From NCBI GenBank assembly GCA_964036665.1, contig OZ038533.1:11678413-11742412 (forward strand): DNA of 64,000 nt, given 5' to 3'. Below the pieces are notes generated by a model, which was not told the origin of the DNA, ran no database searches, and worked only from the letters and a program-made list of their open reading frames with translations. This document shows positions 33,030-46,400 of this stretch, in pieces; the stretch's first letter is position 1, and every line of letters starts with the position of its first letter. Both the position numbers and the translations under genes were made by a program. The stretch comes from Gordius sp. MW1. Lineage: Eukaryota > Nematomorpha > Gordioida > Gordea > Gordiidae.

Positions 33030-34555
33030 TTATTGCTATGCAATTTATGGGCTCGTTTTTTGGTGTCCGTCCGTTACCCTTCAAGTTATTTGCCCCAGAC
33101 TTCTGACCTGGAGGTTCGAGTTCAAGCCCAGGAGAGGACGATTTTTTTTTTTAAATTAAATTAATATTTTGTTCTTGTTAATACCATTGATAATATGACT
33201 TTTTGACCGTCCGCTGGCTATTGACCAGTGAAAAAAATGACCATTGGCTAAATAAATCAAAAAAAAATTTCCGTTTTTGAATTGTTTAACATTGATAATT
33301 ACCCTATGCCCTCCCCTACAAGAGCCTATGCCTCTACTGATATGGATCCCTGTGCCCCTACAAAAGCCTATGCCTCTACTGATGTGGGTTCGAATCCCGG
33401 CGAACGTTCTGAATTGCTGGTTCGAATCCCGGACAGGGCAAAATTTTTTTTTTTTAATTAAATTAATATATTGTTCTTTTTAATACCATTGATAATATGA
33501 CTTTTTGACCTTCCGCTGGCTACTGACCAATGAAAAAAATGACCATTGGTTAAATTGTGAATCGAATTTTTTTTTTCGTTTTGGAATTGGAATATTAGGT
33601 TAACATTGATAATTACCCTATGCCCTCCCCTACAAGGGCCTATGCCTCTACAGATATGGGTCCCTGTGCCCCTACAAAAGCCTATGCCTCTATTAATGTG
33701 GGTTCGAATCCCGGGGAAAGCAAAAATTTTTTTTTTAATTAAATTAATATATTGTTCTTGTTAATACCATTGATAATATGACTTTTTGGCCGTCCGCTGG
33801 CGGCTGAACAATGGAAAAAAATCATCATTGACCAAAGTGTGAATCGAAATTTTTATTATCGTTTTTTTCGACTCGTATATATTTATAAACCGTCTCTTGA
33901 TACTGACCAATGGAAAAAAATGATAATTGGTCAAATTGTGATTCGAAATTTTTTTTTTCGTTTTTTTTTACTCGTATGTATTTATAGACCGTCTCTTGGT
34001 ACTGATCAATAAAAAAATGACCATTGTCCAAATTGTTTTAAAGTAAAGGATAAAATTTCAAAACGGTTCTCCCAAAATCATTATAAAATACTGAAATAAA
34101 TTCTTGAACATTTTACTAATTAGTTATAAATTTGATGATCAAACGCCTATTGCTGAAGTAGCCCCCCCCCCCTATTTTTTTATAATTTATATTTGTTAAA
34201 TTATCTATAATATATTGATTTTCTATTTTTCATTTCATTATCTATTTAAATAACATAAAAACTTCATTTATATCTTGAGATTATAAAGATGTGGGTTCGA
34301 ATCCCGGCGAGGGCAAATTTTTTTATTTTTTAAATTAAATTAATATATCGTTCTTGTTAATACCATTTAACTTTTGAAATATTTGTATAAATCAATAATT
34401 AACTAATAAAATTTTGCATTTAATACCTCCTATAGGCACTCTCGCCCATAATTTGCATAGCAAATATGCTACGTTTATACGGAGTATAGATGAGTTTCGT
34501 TCTCCCTTCCCTTCCCCCCTCCCCCTTCCCACGAGGGCCGAAGGTCCGAGTTTAT
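33030..34555 (+). repeat. composite repeat CR, copy 4 (about 1.5 kb)
   Basis: The cleanest short copy. It starts TTGCTATGCAATTTATGGGC (33033), GTCCGTCCGTT, then a tRNA-like GGTTCGAGTTCAAGCCC (about 33112). Next come units with GACTTTTTGACCGTCCGCTGG, hairpins GACCAATG...CATTGG and GGGTTCGAATCCCGG blocks (about 33386, 33421, 33700, 34293). It ends CATTTAATACCTCC, TTTGCATAGCAAATATGC, a C-rich tract and ACGAGGGCCGAAGGTCCGAG (34531-34550). Confidence 0.65.
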
Positions 34556-35437
34556 TTTTGGGTGGGGTCGAATTTTATACTTTTGGTCGAGTTAAAAATT
34601 TAAAAACGTCTGCAAGTCGAGTTCGGGGTAAATGATTTGAAACGCTTTCAGGTCGGGTCAGGATATGGTCGAAAAAGTGACTTTGAAGGTCATAACCTGG
34701 CTAGAACTAGCTCCAGATTCCCCTACAATAGACCCGCTACTGTCATAAAATTGAACTCACAAAGCAAGATTAAAAAAATAGTATAAATTACTAAAAGTTG
34801 CATTCAAGTAGAAATAATTTATTATATAATGAATATAAATTAACATCAATTTATAACAATCAATCCCTTATTATATATAAATGGTCAAACAAAATTAAGG
34901 TGGCACAAATCATTAAAGAGGTGTCAAGACATCAAAATGGTGAAAAGTTGCATGTTTTTGTCGTATGAATATGCCAGATGGTTATAGTAAGTTATAAAAG
35001 AGCCATCAACCATATTAACAAAAGGGGGCGAATTGCTTTTAAGAATAATTGAAAAATAATCTCCGTTAATTATTATATCATAGGAAGTACCATAATTAGG
35101 TACATATATTAAATAGTATAAATACGTCCGATTATTTCTGTTAACGCAAAATTTAAATAAATAGCAAGTTGAGCTTTAGAAACGGCAAATTAACAAATAT
35201 AATAGGTAGTAAAACATTCGATCAACCGAAAGCGTCTGATGTAATATAATATAATGGGCTACAAAACTTCGAGTCCGAATTAAGATTCACATTACTAATA
35301 CTGCCATAATTTTCAGTTAAAACGACCTATAACAAATGATTTACTAAATCTATAATTGCAAGATTATAAAACGAGAACAACAACAGGCAAAAAGAGATTC
35401 CTTCCTTGATCAAACCGCATGATAATAGAAAATGCTT
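34556..35437. other. 3' flank of furin, no gene recognised
   Basis: AT-rich. On the minus strand an AATAAA lies at 34818-34823, about 610 bp after the furin stop; it is a possible but unproven polyadenylation signal. No repeat boundary or open frame of note. Confidence 0.4.
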
Positions 35438-38400
35438 CTAAAAGGTGTGCAAAAGTCGTATTGTTTCGGATTTTTCAACTTCGCTAGCATTGGTATTTGG
35501 TACAACAGGCAGTTTATAGATAGCAACGTTAACTCCTCCTTCGGGGCTCTCATCAGAGTCATTTTCATCGAAATCACATGAATTATAAAGCGGGGGCATT
35601 TGATTTACAAGTTTATAGGAGGCCTTAGGGGTTTCTTTAAGATCTTTTAATGAGAAACTTTCATTGATGGTACCCATTCTATTACCCTCCGTGATATTAT
35701 GTTGCGTGTTAATTTGCATATGATTTTTCAGGGATTTAAAAATTCGGCCAAATATAGCAATCTTGGGAATGGTTTCGTAATCGATTGCAGAAGGTCCCGC
35801 ATCTCCTGACACTGCGTTATCCCCATTTAAAGATAAGGTTTCGGGATTATCGCAAAAATTTTCTACAACGTGTAGTTTTTCTGCAATAAAAAAATTTGTT
35901 TTACATATAAGCATGATAACGCTATAGGAATTATTTCATATTACCAATGGGTGTTTCACTATGATAAATATTCCGTACAAAATTTTTAATTACTCGTAAT
36001 CCTAGGGGTTCGGCGGCTGTGGATATTCTTGGTGACAAGAAATAGTGCCATAAAAAAGGAGATCAACACCATTCCCAACACCGAGAGGACTAGGACTCGA
36101 TACTTGGAAAGGACCGAAGTTGGGTAATTACCGTTCTGATTAAGAGCATTAACATCGTCGTTCTGAGAACGCACATGCGCGTGGGTAGGTATAATACATC
36201 GATTTTTGACTAGGACAGGTGAGGGACCGAGGGGAGATTGGCGGTGGCATGATGTACATTGAATCCTCGATGGGCCCCGACAATTACCACATGTTACGTG
36301 ACACGGTCGACAACTAACGAACGCCTTCGTTGTCCAAGAGGCTAGGGACGGACTCATGCTATGAGGTGTCGAGGGCACGAGATAAAAACCATCATGACAA
36401 CTTGTACAATCTCCAGGGCCTCCGCCTTTACACCGCTTGCAAGAGGCGTGACAAGATTTACATACCAACGAAAATATTTTTTTGACCATGGAACTTTGAC
36501 TGGTGGAATCCCCCCCTTCGCCACCTATCGTTGCCTCGTTCGTTGAAAATGACAAAGGTGCCATAATTAATGCCTTGTATAGGTTGGGTGGGCATTGTTT
36601 TAGACACATACCTTCGTAGAGGGCATAAGAATCTTCGCATACTACGATGGTTGCGTAGGACCAAAAATATTAAGGGATAATGATTGAATAAAAGATGAGT
36701 GTTAGCATAGTAATACTATAATAATTTTGTAAGCAATATTAAATCCTATCCTCACAATTATCAATAATTGAGTTGCTAAAAATATTTACTTAAATATGTG
36801 GCTTCGATTTATTATTGTAATAATTTTCATGAGCCTGATTTATGTATAAATAATAATATAGTAAAAATATTCACAAGATTTACACATCATTATTGTTTAT
36901 TACAATACAGATCTGTTAATAAATTTACAGTTTGAATAATCATTCACTTTATAGATGATACACGTAAATTTGAGAACTATTGGAAATTTCATTTACATGT
37001 TAATATTATAAATAAGATGAATTTAAATAAATTAAAATTATGGCTGAATAAGAACGATCGGCGTGAAGTCAATAATTGAGATTCGTCAACACTCGGTGAT
37101 AGGATAGTTAATGGAACAGAGAAATTAAATTGCGAACATGCGATAGTTCTTTAAGTGGAATAGGAATGTTATAGATTTTATTAGAGGTAGCTTTAAATTT
37201 TTTTAGGCCATCCTTGGAAACTATACCGTCACATCTAGATCTTAACTTTACATTAGAGGACTCATTTGAGAGGGCTGTCATCATACGATGTTATGGATAT
37301 ATATAACAAATAATGCCGATAAATATATCACTAACTGACCTAGACAATGACCAGGATATAACATTTTGAAACAATTTAGTAAAGATGATTCGGTGCTTAT
37401 TGCGCCTTGCTTCAAAACTAAATTTTCATGCAACCCTCTTGCCCCTGATGCCATACCAAAACTTTCGGGTTGCGTTTCTGTACCATATATGGTTAGTGAC
37501 CACTCAACCAAATAACCTTAATAAAAATTAGATGTTTTGAATGTTTGCATATACTGGTACCTGGTAGAGTGGCGCCGTTAGTTATTTCCAAAGTCCAGGT
37601 GCCATAAGATAGTTCTCCCCAGTTATGGGTGGTCATGAAAGGCCAATTATTAATTCCTGCCCCGGAAAAATCTTTAGGTCTTTTAAACAATAATTTTGAT
37701 TTGGTTCCTTTAAATGCAAAGATACATAAGGTTTATATAAAATATATTAAACAGTCTAACTTTAAGTTAATAACTTTCTTTTAAATAATTGTAAGATTTG
37801 CATGTAGAATTAAAGAATAAATGACGTAATAATTTGGCAATTCCATCAACCAAAATAACAAGCCTATAAAGACGTAGTCCATAAGTACACAACGGAGAAC
37901 CTACCTGCCGGTGACGTGAGGTATATTTCTATTTGTCCGCGCTCTGGTGCCTTGAGCGTGATGCGAGCTTGGACGTGTTCGAGGTACTTAACGTGCCCGC
38001 CGTAAGTGTAAGTACCGACTCCGGTTGCCCCGAAATCAGAATTACCGTAACGAGTAGGAACGTAATTATAACCGCTAAGACCGAGGCATCCATCGGTTTC
38101 AATGGTAAAACGGATACTACCGGCCGGAGGTATGGGACCACTTTGCCTGGTATTTGTTACAGTGCAATTATTGGCGGAGGGTACGCTGCGCCAAGTTCGA
38201 GCCATTCTGACCATCGCACCAGCGTCCATCATCCCGTACCCGAATGAATGACTTACCTTGCGACCTACGCCGTTGGTAACCCAATCTTCGGCGTGCAAAT
38301 AATCTGGTCTAAATAATTAACGAAAAGAATGTAAATAAAGCTTTATTATGTGGTCTGCATCTATCATTGGTGGCTTGACGGGTCTAAAATTTAATTCTTC

Positions 38401-41400
38401 AACGACAATTAAAATATATACGTATTTTAATGTGTCAAGAATAAAGAGTTGGGCAGATTTTTTTAGGATTTAGTCATTGAGGTAACATAGCAACTCATGC
38501 AAGAGAAAAATTATATAGTCCTAACCAGCCGAAATGGGATTGGGCCATAGATACAAATAAAAATGCCCTAAATGCCTACCTGGACGTCCGTATGACTAAG
38601 TGCTGCATATCTCTCCAATTGAGGTTGGGATTGGCTTCAAGCGCCAGTGCTAGAATTCCGGCAGCTAAAGGTGCCGAGGCCGATGTACCAGTGTGACTAT
38701 CGGTACAGCCATGTCGCAAATCGGTACTAATAATTTTGTTTTCCATAACGCTCCCCGAAGAATAAGTTGTAGCGAGAGTGGATGAGCAAGTTTCTGAGTA
38801 CCAGGGTACGTAACCAGATTCGGTGGCAGAACTGATGCTCAAGGTGTATATGCTATTGGTGTAGCCGTCGCAATTACAATTGTCTTTATCCCGACCCCCA
38901 TTACCAGAAGCCCAAGCAAATATAGAACCTAGTCCTCTGCGACCCTATTCAAATAACTTATTATATGCGTGGGCAGTATAAAATATTCTTCATGTTTTAT
39001 AAACTTAATAAAACGAATAAACAATTAACCAAAATGCTAGATTTCTGAAAGATTTAACCTTACCATCCTAACTCCATCCTCAAAGGCTTTTTGAGCTAAA
39101 TTGGCAGGTCCATCAAGAGTTTTCCCATCATCATCTGGACCCCACGATGCACTATATATATCAATGTGGTCAGGATTTAAACTAAGCGCCTGAGCTTCAA
39201 CCGCGTCCGTGACGTCGCCGTCTAGCATTCTAACACCTTGTCATATTAAGATATAAAAAGCATAATTATGCAACAGAGCTAGTAAAATATTCAACATAAT
39301 ATATTTTAATTGAGTTTGGGCAAATACATTGTTATTCTGCTTACTGATCAAAAAAAAGTTCTGTAAGGGCCACGTGAGTTGACATATTAGGTTCGTAGTA
39401 TAAAAAGTATTAAGTTATAAATAGGAAATAGTAAATTATACTTCAGGTAACAAACAATATTATAGCACAAAGGAAATTGTAGATGCTTACCCCCAATTCT
39501 AGATCTAAACGCAACGCCAACAATACATATTGAGTTGTTAGCAACAGCCGCCACTTCTCCGGCGCATCTAGTTCCATGTCTAAATAAACATATTACATTT
39601 ATTAAGGAAAATTGTTTGTTGATTGCACGATATTAAATGAAATTCTTTACTTTTATTATAAATAATCAAAAAACATAAACATATAAAGATGCATTGTCTC
39701 AAAAACCTATTTTCATTAGTTAAATCGTATCTAGGTTGTGGGTCCGAATCTTGATCATTTATATCGTAACTTGCTTCTGGATCCTAGATAATGGTCAGAT
39801 TAAAATTATACTCAAATTGTTTAAAAAGACAACTCTAGGAATGTTTAAAATTCAAAAACACATTCGATTAAATCAACTCACTCCCAAAGTGAAATCGTAT
39901 TTCATAACTTAAGATAATAAAACTGTTTTGAAAATTAATATCATGCGATCTAAAAGTGTACTCTTTTTGGGTCGAATACAATGTTGTTAACAAAAGCGAG
40001 GTTTAGTTTTTAAAATGGCAAGTCCATATAATTTCATTATGTGGTATCCTATACCAATCATTTAACAACAACACAGTTCTAAAATTCTTGGATGGAAAGC
40101 TTTGCACTGAAAAATAATCGTTTTTAATTTTTTTTCTCCAAAAGTTCTAGTTTTAAAGAGGTTATAAATGCAAAAAATGCTCATTATAACCTTTTTTGAG
40201 GCTATGTTGCCACGGCATTTTTTATTTGCCAAAAAAATTAATTTATTCCTGTAGAGTAAATCTATAGGTCCATTATTTTAGTTTTTTTGTTATCCTAAAG
40301 GACATATTTTTGACCTTCGAGCCCTCACAACTCGAAAAATAGTGGTCCAAATGAGCTAAAACTTTTTGATTTTTATAATATCAATAGTTTCCACATTTTC
40401 ACTAAATTTCTCAAAATCTGAGGGGGTTGACTGAAAAAGGTGATTTGACATAGATACATAACCTTCCAAATCGATATAAATAATAAATTTGTTTTTTAAA
40501 CATAAATGTTGTCTCTATGAGTTAAAATACATTAAGATATGACTAACACTAATCCCTATCAGACAAGTCCCGACATATATTTTTGCACAAACTGTAATGC
40601 AAATAAAAAACGTATAAAATATTGATTCTCAATATAAAAGGGTCGTTAGGCGGCGCTGCTATTAAAGTAAATCTTTGTATGTTTATATTTAAACAATATT
40701 TCCTTTTGTCATATAATTTAAAATTTTGTGGATCAATATTAAATTTTGCGAGGACGTGCAGTTATTAATTAAATAAACTAGTGCTCTATCCATTGAAAAA
40801 AATAAGAAGATTTCATTGCATACTTTTAAATCTTTATTTAAACTGAAACCTTAAAAAATAATAATAAATCTAATATCTTATGTAAATAAGAAGCGCATAA
40901 AAATCGAATATTACGGATGCTCAAGGTTTATTCAGTGTATTTAATAAATTATTATTTAGCTTAATTTAAATTATTTAAATGGAGTTTTATAGAGTTTCAA
41001 AGGTTTGTAAGATGGTAGATATTTACAAGCAGATTTCCAACGGGTTGAATAAGGAAGGTATGGGTAAATAAATTGGCACTGTTTTCAAATCGAATTCATA
41101 TAAACATTTTAAAATTTTAATTTCTTATAAATTAATTACATCAAGCTATCCACCATTAATTGCTAGAAGCATAGGCAAGATTTAGCAAAAGTGGTACTTT
41201 CCGATTAAATATAAAAAATTAATTATTTATGGTAATATAGGATAACAGAATCTTCTTTGTGAAATCTTTAAAACTCTTTGAAAAACAAAAATTGCAATTA
41301 TTAAAGACCTGAAGTTCTCTGACCTCAATCATACAAATATAACAAAGTATTTAAAAATAAATTTAAGTTATAAATTGTAATTTTTTAAAATAAAAATATA

Positions 41401-43451
41401 TTAAATAAAAAAAATCAGTTTGAAAAAGCATTATCGTTCTACAAAGCAAGAACGGAGACTACCCCTAAAAACAAAGCTTGTTTTTAAGTCACTAACGATT
41501 TTATGTAGAGCTACTTGATTTTAATTTAATTTTAGCACAAACAGCACCACATAACTTATAATACAAGATAAAAATATAATTTAACAATAATAAATACCAA
41601 ATAAAATTAAAAAGGCCGGGGACAATATGTGTGCAACATGGTTTCACCTTAAACAAATTGGTTGCAAAATGATTGAGAGATATATCGCTTACATAATTGC
41701 CCACGAGATCGGGATTATCTTTTTCAATGCCATCATCCAGGATGCTAATGACGACACCCTTACCCGTATACCCCATGCGCCACGCTTCTATCGTGTTAAG
41801 ATCCATTCCACGTCCCCTGTGCTAAAAACATATATTTTTGGTGAAAACAATTTATTTCTCTCCACATCATTACAAATAAATGCTACAATATATTGAATCA
41901 ATGAGAATCGTAATTGTATAGAATTTAACAATTTGCTGCCCAAAACAGCATAAATACATCAATTAAAATTAGGCAATTAATGGAAAGTACAATTATTGTA
42001 CTCGTTCCTTACCAAATACCATTGTTGCGGATACCGTGGATCATTGAATGTACTTCTCGGAAAATCGGGATCATTATAGTTTGTATCTCGTTTTATGCGG
42101 TTTTTGGCAACTTGTTGTTCGATCGATATTATATCAGGACTCTTTAATTGAAAGAATAGCATGTGTTAAAAATAAAAACTAATTTTTAAAAACTTACCGT
42201 TAAACAACTATAATTAAAAGTGCCGCGTTGATGGAAAGGTTTGTTCGATTTTTCTTCGATTCCTTCATGGCGCATCACATGGCCCTGTCCATCTGAAAAC
42301 TGAAGAGATATAAATAATTTTAATAACGCCTTTGAACTAGAAATCGTTAAAATTATTACCGAATGCATTGGAATAAATCCGTGATCTTCGGCAAATCGTT
42401 TGGCGCGGTGATGGTGTGATTCTGCTGTCGGGTGTAATTTAACGAAGAAAGTATTTGTAAAATGTTTTATCGAGTGACTGTCGTAAGAATCGGGATTTAT
42501 GTATGAGGAGCCAAGGTCGGGAGAAGTTCGCTCCTGGGCCCTTGCACATTTCGAAACCATAAATAGTGTAAGAATTGCAAACACGAGACGTTTGTGGCTT
42601 GTGTTGGAGCATAGATCATCTACAAATTGATTCCACCTCAGCAATCGGCGTTTGGTAAAGGTGGAGAGGAGGCATGTTAACGCGAAAAAAACATGCCGTA
42701 AAACAAGCGTAAGGTAATTTTTGTCACCGGCAACAACGCTATAACTCATACGACGAGCCCTACGAATTAGGTGGTAAAGACGGGAGTATGTGGATTTGGT
42801 GAAAACCCGAAATTTGTTGGAGGGTGAAAGGTGCGAAAGGTTAGGGGAGGAGTCCTGCAAGGATAAAATCCTTAAAAGTCGTTCGATCGCGCAAAAGGAG
42901 AAGTAATAATAGTAGAGAGAGGAGGAGCAGCACAATAAAATTGCATTGTTGGGCAAAACACCACCTCGTCGTTCGCAGTACCTAAGGCGGGGGGAATGAA
43001 GAAGGCGGTTCCAGAAGCCTGAAGCACCGAGTGTTGCGATAACCACTACTAATACCACGAAATTGCGAAACGACGACAAAGCTACCCCGTTGAACGTTGG
43101 CAAAGAAGCCATGCCGCAATAGTCCGTGAGCATCGCAAATAAGAAGTAATCTAGGGGAAATAGAGCGATGTCTTGAGATAAGGGATAACGAAATCGGCAG
43201 TTGCATAACGGGTCGGCGGCACCACCAATTGCATCCGTAGCGTATTTACTTTGGCAACAAGCGAAACAATGTCGCACGCACTGGCACAGGATTTGCAGGA
43301 GGAGAAGGCAACAAAATGCTCCCCTCTTAACTAGGTCGTAGTCGATCCGACAACTATCGCTAGTTGAGAGATTTGCGCGCCTATCTAAAACACTGCTCCA
43401 ATAATTTGTGCTGGCGGCGGTAGTTGAAAAATTTGGATAAGGTAAAACCAT
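35438..43451 (-). CDS. furin-type proprotein convertase, 13 exons
   Basis: Kexin/furin-family serine protease that cleaves precursor proteins after dibasic sites in the trans-Golgi and at the cell surface. Coding exons: 43451-42360, 42299-42198, 42141-42013, 41821-41693, 39783-39707, 39579-39491, 39236-39064, 38944-38580, 38308-37905, 37707-37561, 37516-37340, 36641-35994, 35880-35438; all joins keep frame and use GT-AG (one weak GTTTTT donor after exon 5). 1324 aa from the first ATG; an ATG at 42749 would give 1090 aa, nearer to known furins. Prodomain ends NRIKR416; catalytic Asp470, His511, oxyanion Asn612 and Ser685 have the same spacing as mammalian furin. Then P domain (about 735-905), Cys-rich furin repeats, a TM helix (1144-1164) and a 160-residue tail with YKLV and an acidic [10 protein letters not shown] cluster. 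Confidence 0.92.
37517..37560 (-). other. furin intron 10: 44-bp micro-intron
   Basis: GTACCAGTAT...TTTTTATTAAG in the P domain. Removing it joins TLPG to [11 protein letters not shown], restoring the conserved end of the P domain. At 44 bp it is close to the lower limit for animal introns. Confidence 0.85.
42300..42359 (-). other. furin intron 1: 60 bp, frame-neutral
   Basis: GTAATAATT...CTCTTCAG separates HGFIPMHS from FSDGQG. It is 60 bp, contains no stop in the coding frame, and would add 20 residues to the prodomain if retained. Prodomain similarity and a good acceptor favour splicing. Confidence 0.75.
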
Positions 43452-46400
43452 TCCAATTATGTTCAAAAATAATTTTGGTAACAAGATTCGAACTTTAAGT
43501 TTGAAGGGTAATTACTGTTGCATATTCATATGTCAGCAAATTTAAGGTTTTGGTATCATACGAATTTAAAGATCGGGATAAGAATATAAGTTGGCATGGG
43601 GTGTGTCCGAGGTAGATCAGTGAGGAAACTAAAGGAATAAATTTAATCGTCAAAATAAGACAATAATGATTTATATTAAATAAAACTGCTATGAGAAAAA
43701 TTAATGGGATACTATTTACTTTGATATTTCTGGAAGTATTCAATAAATTTACGCTCTCGGTACAAAATAAATTTTATTTTACATGTAAATTGCGGTAACG
43801 ACCTATGTCAAAATATTATTTGCCTAAACCCTTCTCTTCTCCTTGACCTGCTTATGAGTTTCAACATAAATAAGTGAAATCAGAAAGTTACGTGAATAAT
43901 GTATTATTTTGTTCAGTTTTTGACGTTTTATAATAAGCTACCCCAGCAGCACATTAAGGGGAGACACTCTATAAGCGCGGCTGTGGATATTTGTTACATG
44001 AGAAATATTTAAAAAGTACAACCCGAGAACATCTGAATGAGAAGATTCAAGGGCATGGTGGTTCTTTATACCATAGTTTTTGATTAATGTCAAAAATTTT
44101 GGTTTCTCAAGGAGACGGGAAAATGTAATAAATCGATAATAATTACAACGGCGCATTAGCAATCTGATTGAGAATCAATTAAAAAATAAAAACAAAATAA
44201 TGATACTATGATGCAAATAAATAAAAACAATAATTACGAAACAAACACTTAATTTTATCATTTGCGTGTTTAATTAAGCATAATCAACAAATAACTACTA
44301 TATTTAAATTAGAAAAAATGACTAGTGTTAAAATTAATTATACTAAGCATTGTGTGTTAAATTTAATGCCACCCAACTAAATTTAAATGATTTATTTAAC
44401 CATTCATTGACTAAAATACAAAGCCAAGCTTAAATACAAAGGTGAATATTGGCCCCAATTCGATTCTAATTGATTAATTATTAATGATAATTTAATAGAT
44501 AAATATAAACTAATTTAAAACTTGTGAAATGGATTAAATATATAAACAGCTTTATAGTGAATTAAACATAATAGTTTAATAAATTTAACAAAATGACAAA
44601 TAAAGGCATACGTTTCAATGTTTAAGATGCGTAAGCTGCAAATAAATAATGATTTTTAAAGTTCTATAAAAATATTTAAATTATATCAAATTAATCCTTT
44701 ATTGTTCAATATTTGATTGAACCTAATGTTTCCAAAACAAATAATATTGATTCTTATAAGTCAAATTTAAATTAAGTTTATAGTAACACGAAAAAAAAAG
44801 ATTAAAAGATTTTAAGTGTAATCTTGTTTCCACCTATGTGTTTTCTTATTTAAAGATTACGAATGCATTTTATAATAGTGAAATGGTTCGCATTTCTACG
44901 GAGCGAAGTTTATAGCGAAAATTAATATGCAACAAGATTTGTAATAGCCTTATAATTAAGCAAATTCCCAACCTTGCAAGATGACTATTTTGCGAAATGA
45001 AATTAAGAGACAATAAAGCCTTAGGTAAGGGATTTTAAAAAGCTTAATGATCCTCTGCTAAGTGTCATTTTAACCTTGTTTTAATAAATTAGGGATAACG
45101 ACTTCGAGTACTATTCTAGCACAAAGCCAATGTTGTTTTATTATTCGCTTTTTTCAAATATATTAAAAGTTACACGACTAAAAAATGACAAAAAGTAAAA
45201 ATAAACTTGCTTTTTAATAGTGAGCTGAGCACATATCTGGAGCGAAACTAAGCGAGTTAGAGACCTATTCACCCATCCCCCCCATCTCAATTATTTGAGT
45301 AAAACTAAAGGTCACACAAAGCAAATTTCATGATGTAATTAAAACTATTTTAATTGAGTGGGAGGTCATCCTCACAAAGGAAGGAGGTTTACATTCATAT
45401 AATCGTATGTGTATAATAAAAGAAAACATAAAGAAATTTAAGAGAGTTTTGGCAAAGTTAACGATGTTAATATTCTCAAAAGACATGCAAAGTAGGCGGG
45501 AAGTGGAGGTATAGAGTGAAAATGAAAAGGCGAACACAATGAATGTATGTCAAGGGGATGTGTTTTAAGTCTTATATAATTATGAATGTTAAAATGACGA
45601 ATAATATAAAAATTAAAGTGTTTATAAGAAATCTTAGCTAGCGTCATAGTGTGACGGTATTTTTTATTAATAGCATATGGTGCCAGCGCAATAAATAAAA
45701 GACCAGTAATAAATTTTTTCTGCATTGAGAGCGATCATAATGACGTGTTTAAAAATATGGTTTTACAATCTAAAAGCCATTCATAGTCTTCAAGATCTGA
45801 TCGTGTGCATTCAATTTTAGAAGCTTCGGCTGAAAATACAACTTTTACATATAAATAATAAGAGGGATAACCTTATATGCAATTTAAAACTGTATGCACG
45901 AATAGGTCACTTAAAAAGTCTTCACTATTTTGAGTGACAGGGCAAAATATTGTAGATACATTATATCAAAATTTAATTTTCTAAAACAATTTAATATTTA
46001 GTAAAGTTATAAATAAACGAGTTTTATAAAAAGAGGAAACCAAAACGCATAGGATAATACTAAATAAAATGCATTCAATTTAGAATTTTTTTGTCCTATA
46101 GGTTAAAAATAAATTAAATAGATATGGTTTTAATTATGTAGGCCTAACAATACTAAATCAATGTTTGTATGGATCTTTATGTATACTCAGAAGCCATTAT
46201 AATTAATATGGTATTACTTTTTTTGCTTGTATAATGCTTCAAATATACCTTTAATTGCAAATAAAATAATTTGAAATTTAATATAATATAAGTAAGAAGC
46301 AAAATACACTAAACACATAGAAACATTACAAAACAGTGTAGTTCTTTTATACATGGAAACTTGTCAAGCCCCCCTACATGGGCATACCTAGGAGGAGACA

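Noticed and set aside
37933..38247. Plus-strand 104-codon frame
   Set aside because: Antisense shadow of furin exon 9.
41627..41896. Plus-strand 89-codon frame
   Set aside because: Antisense shadow of furin exon 4.
43452..43484. Furin start at 43484
   Set aside because: That codon is TTG; the first ATG of the frame is at 43451.
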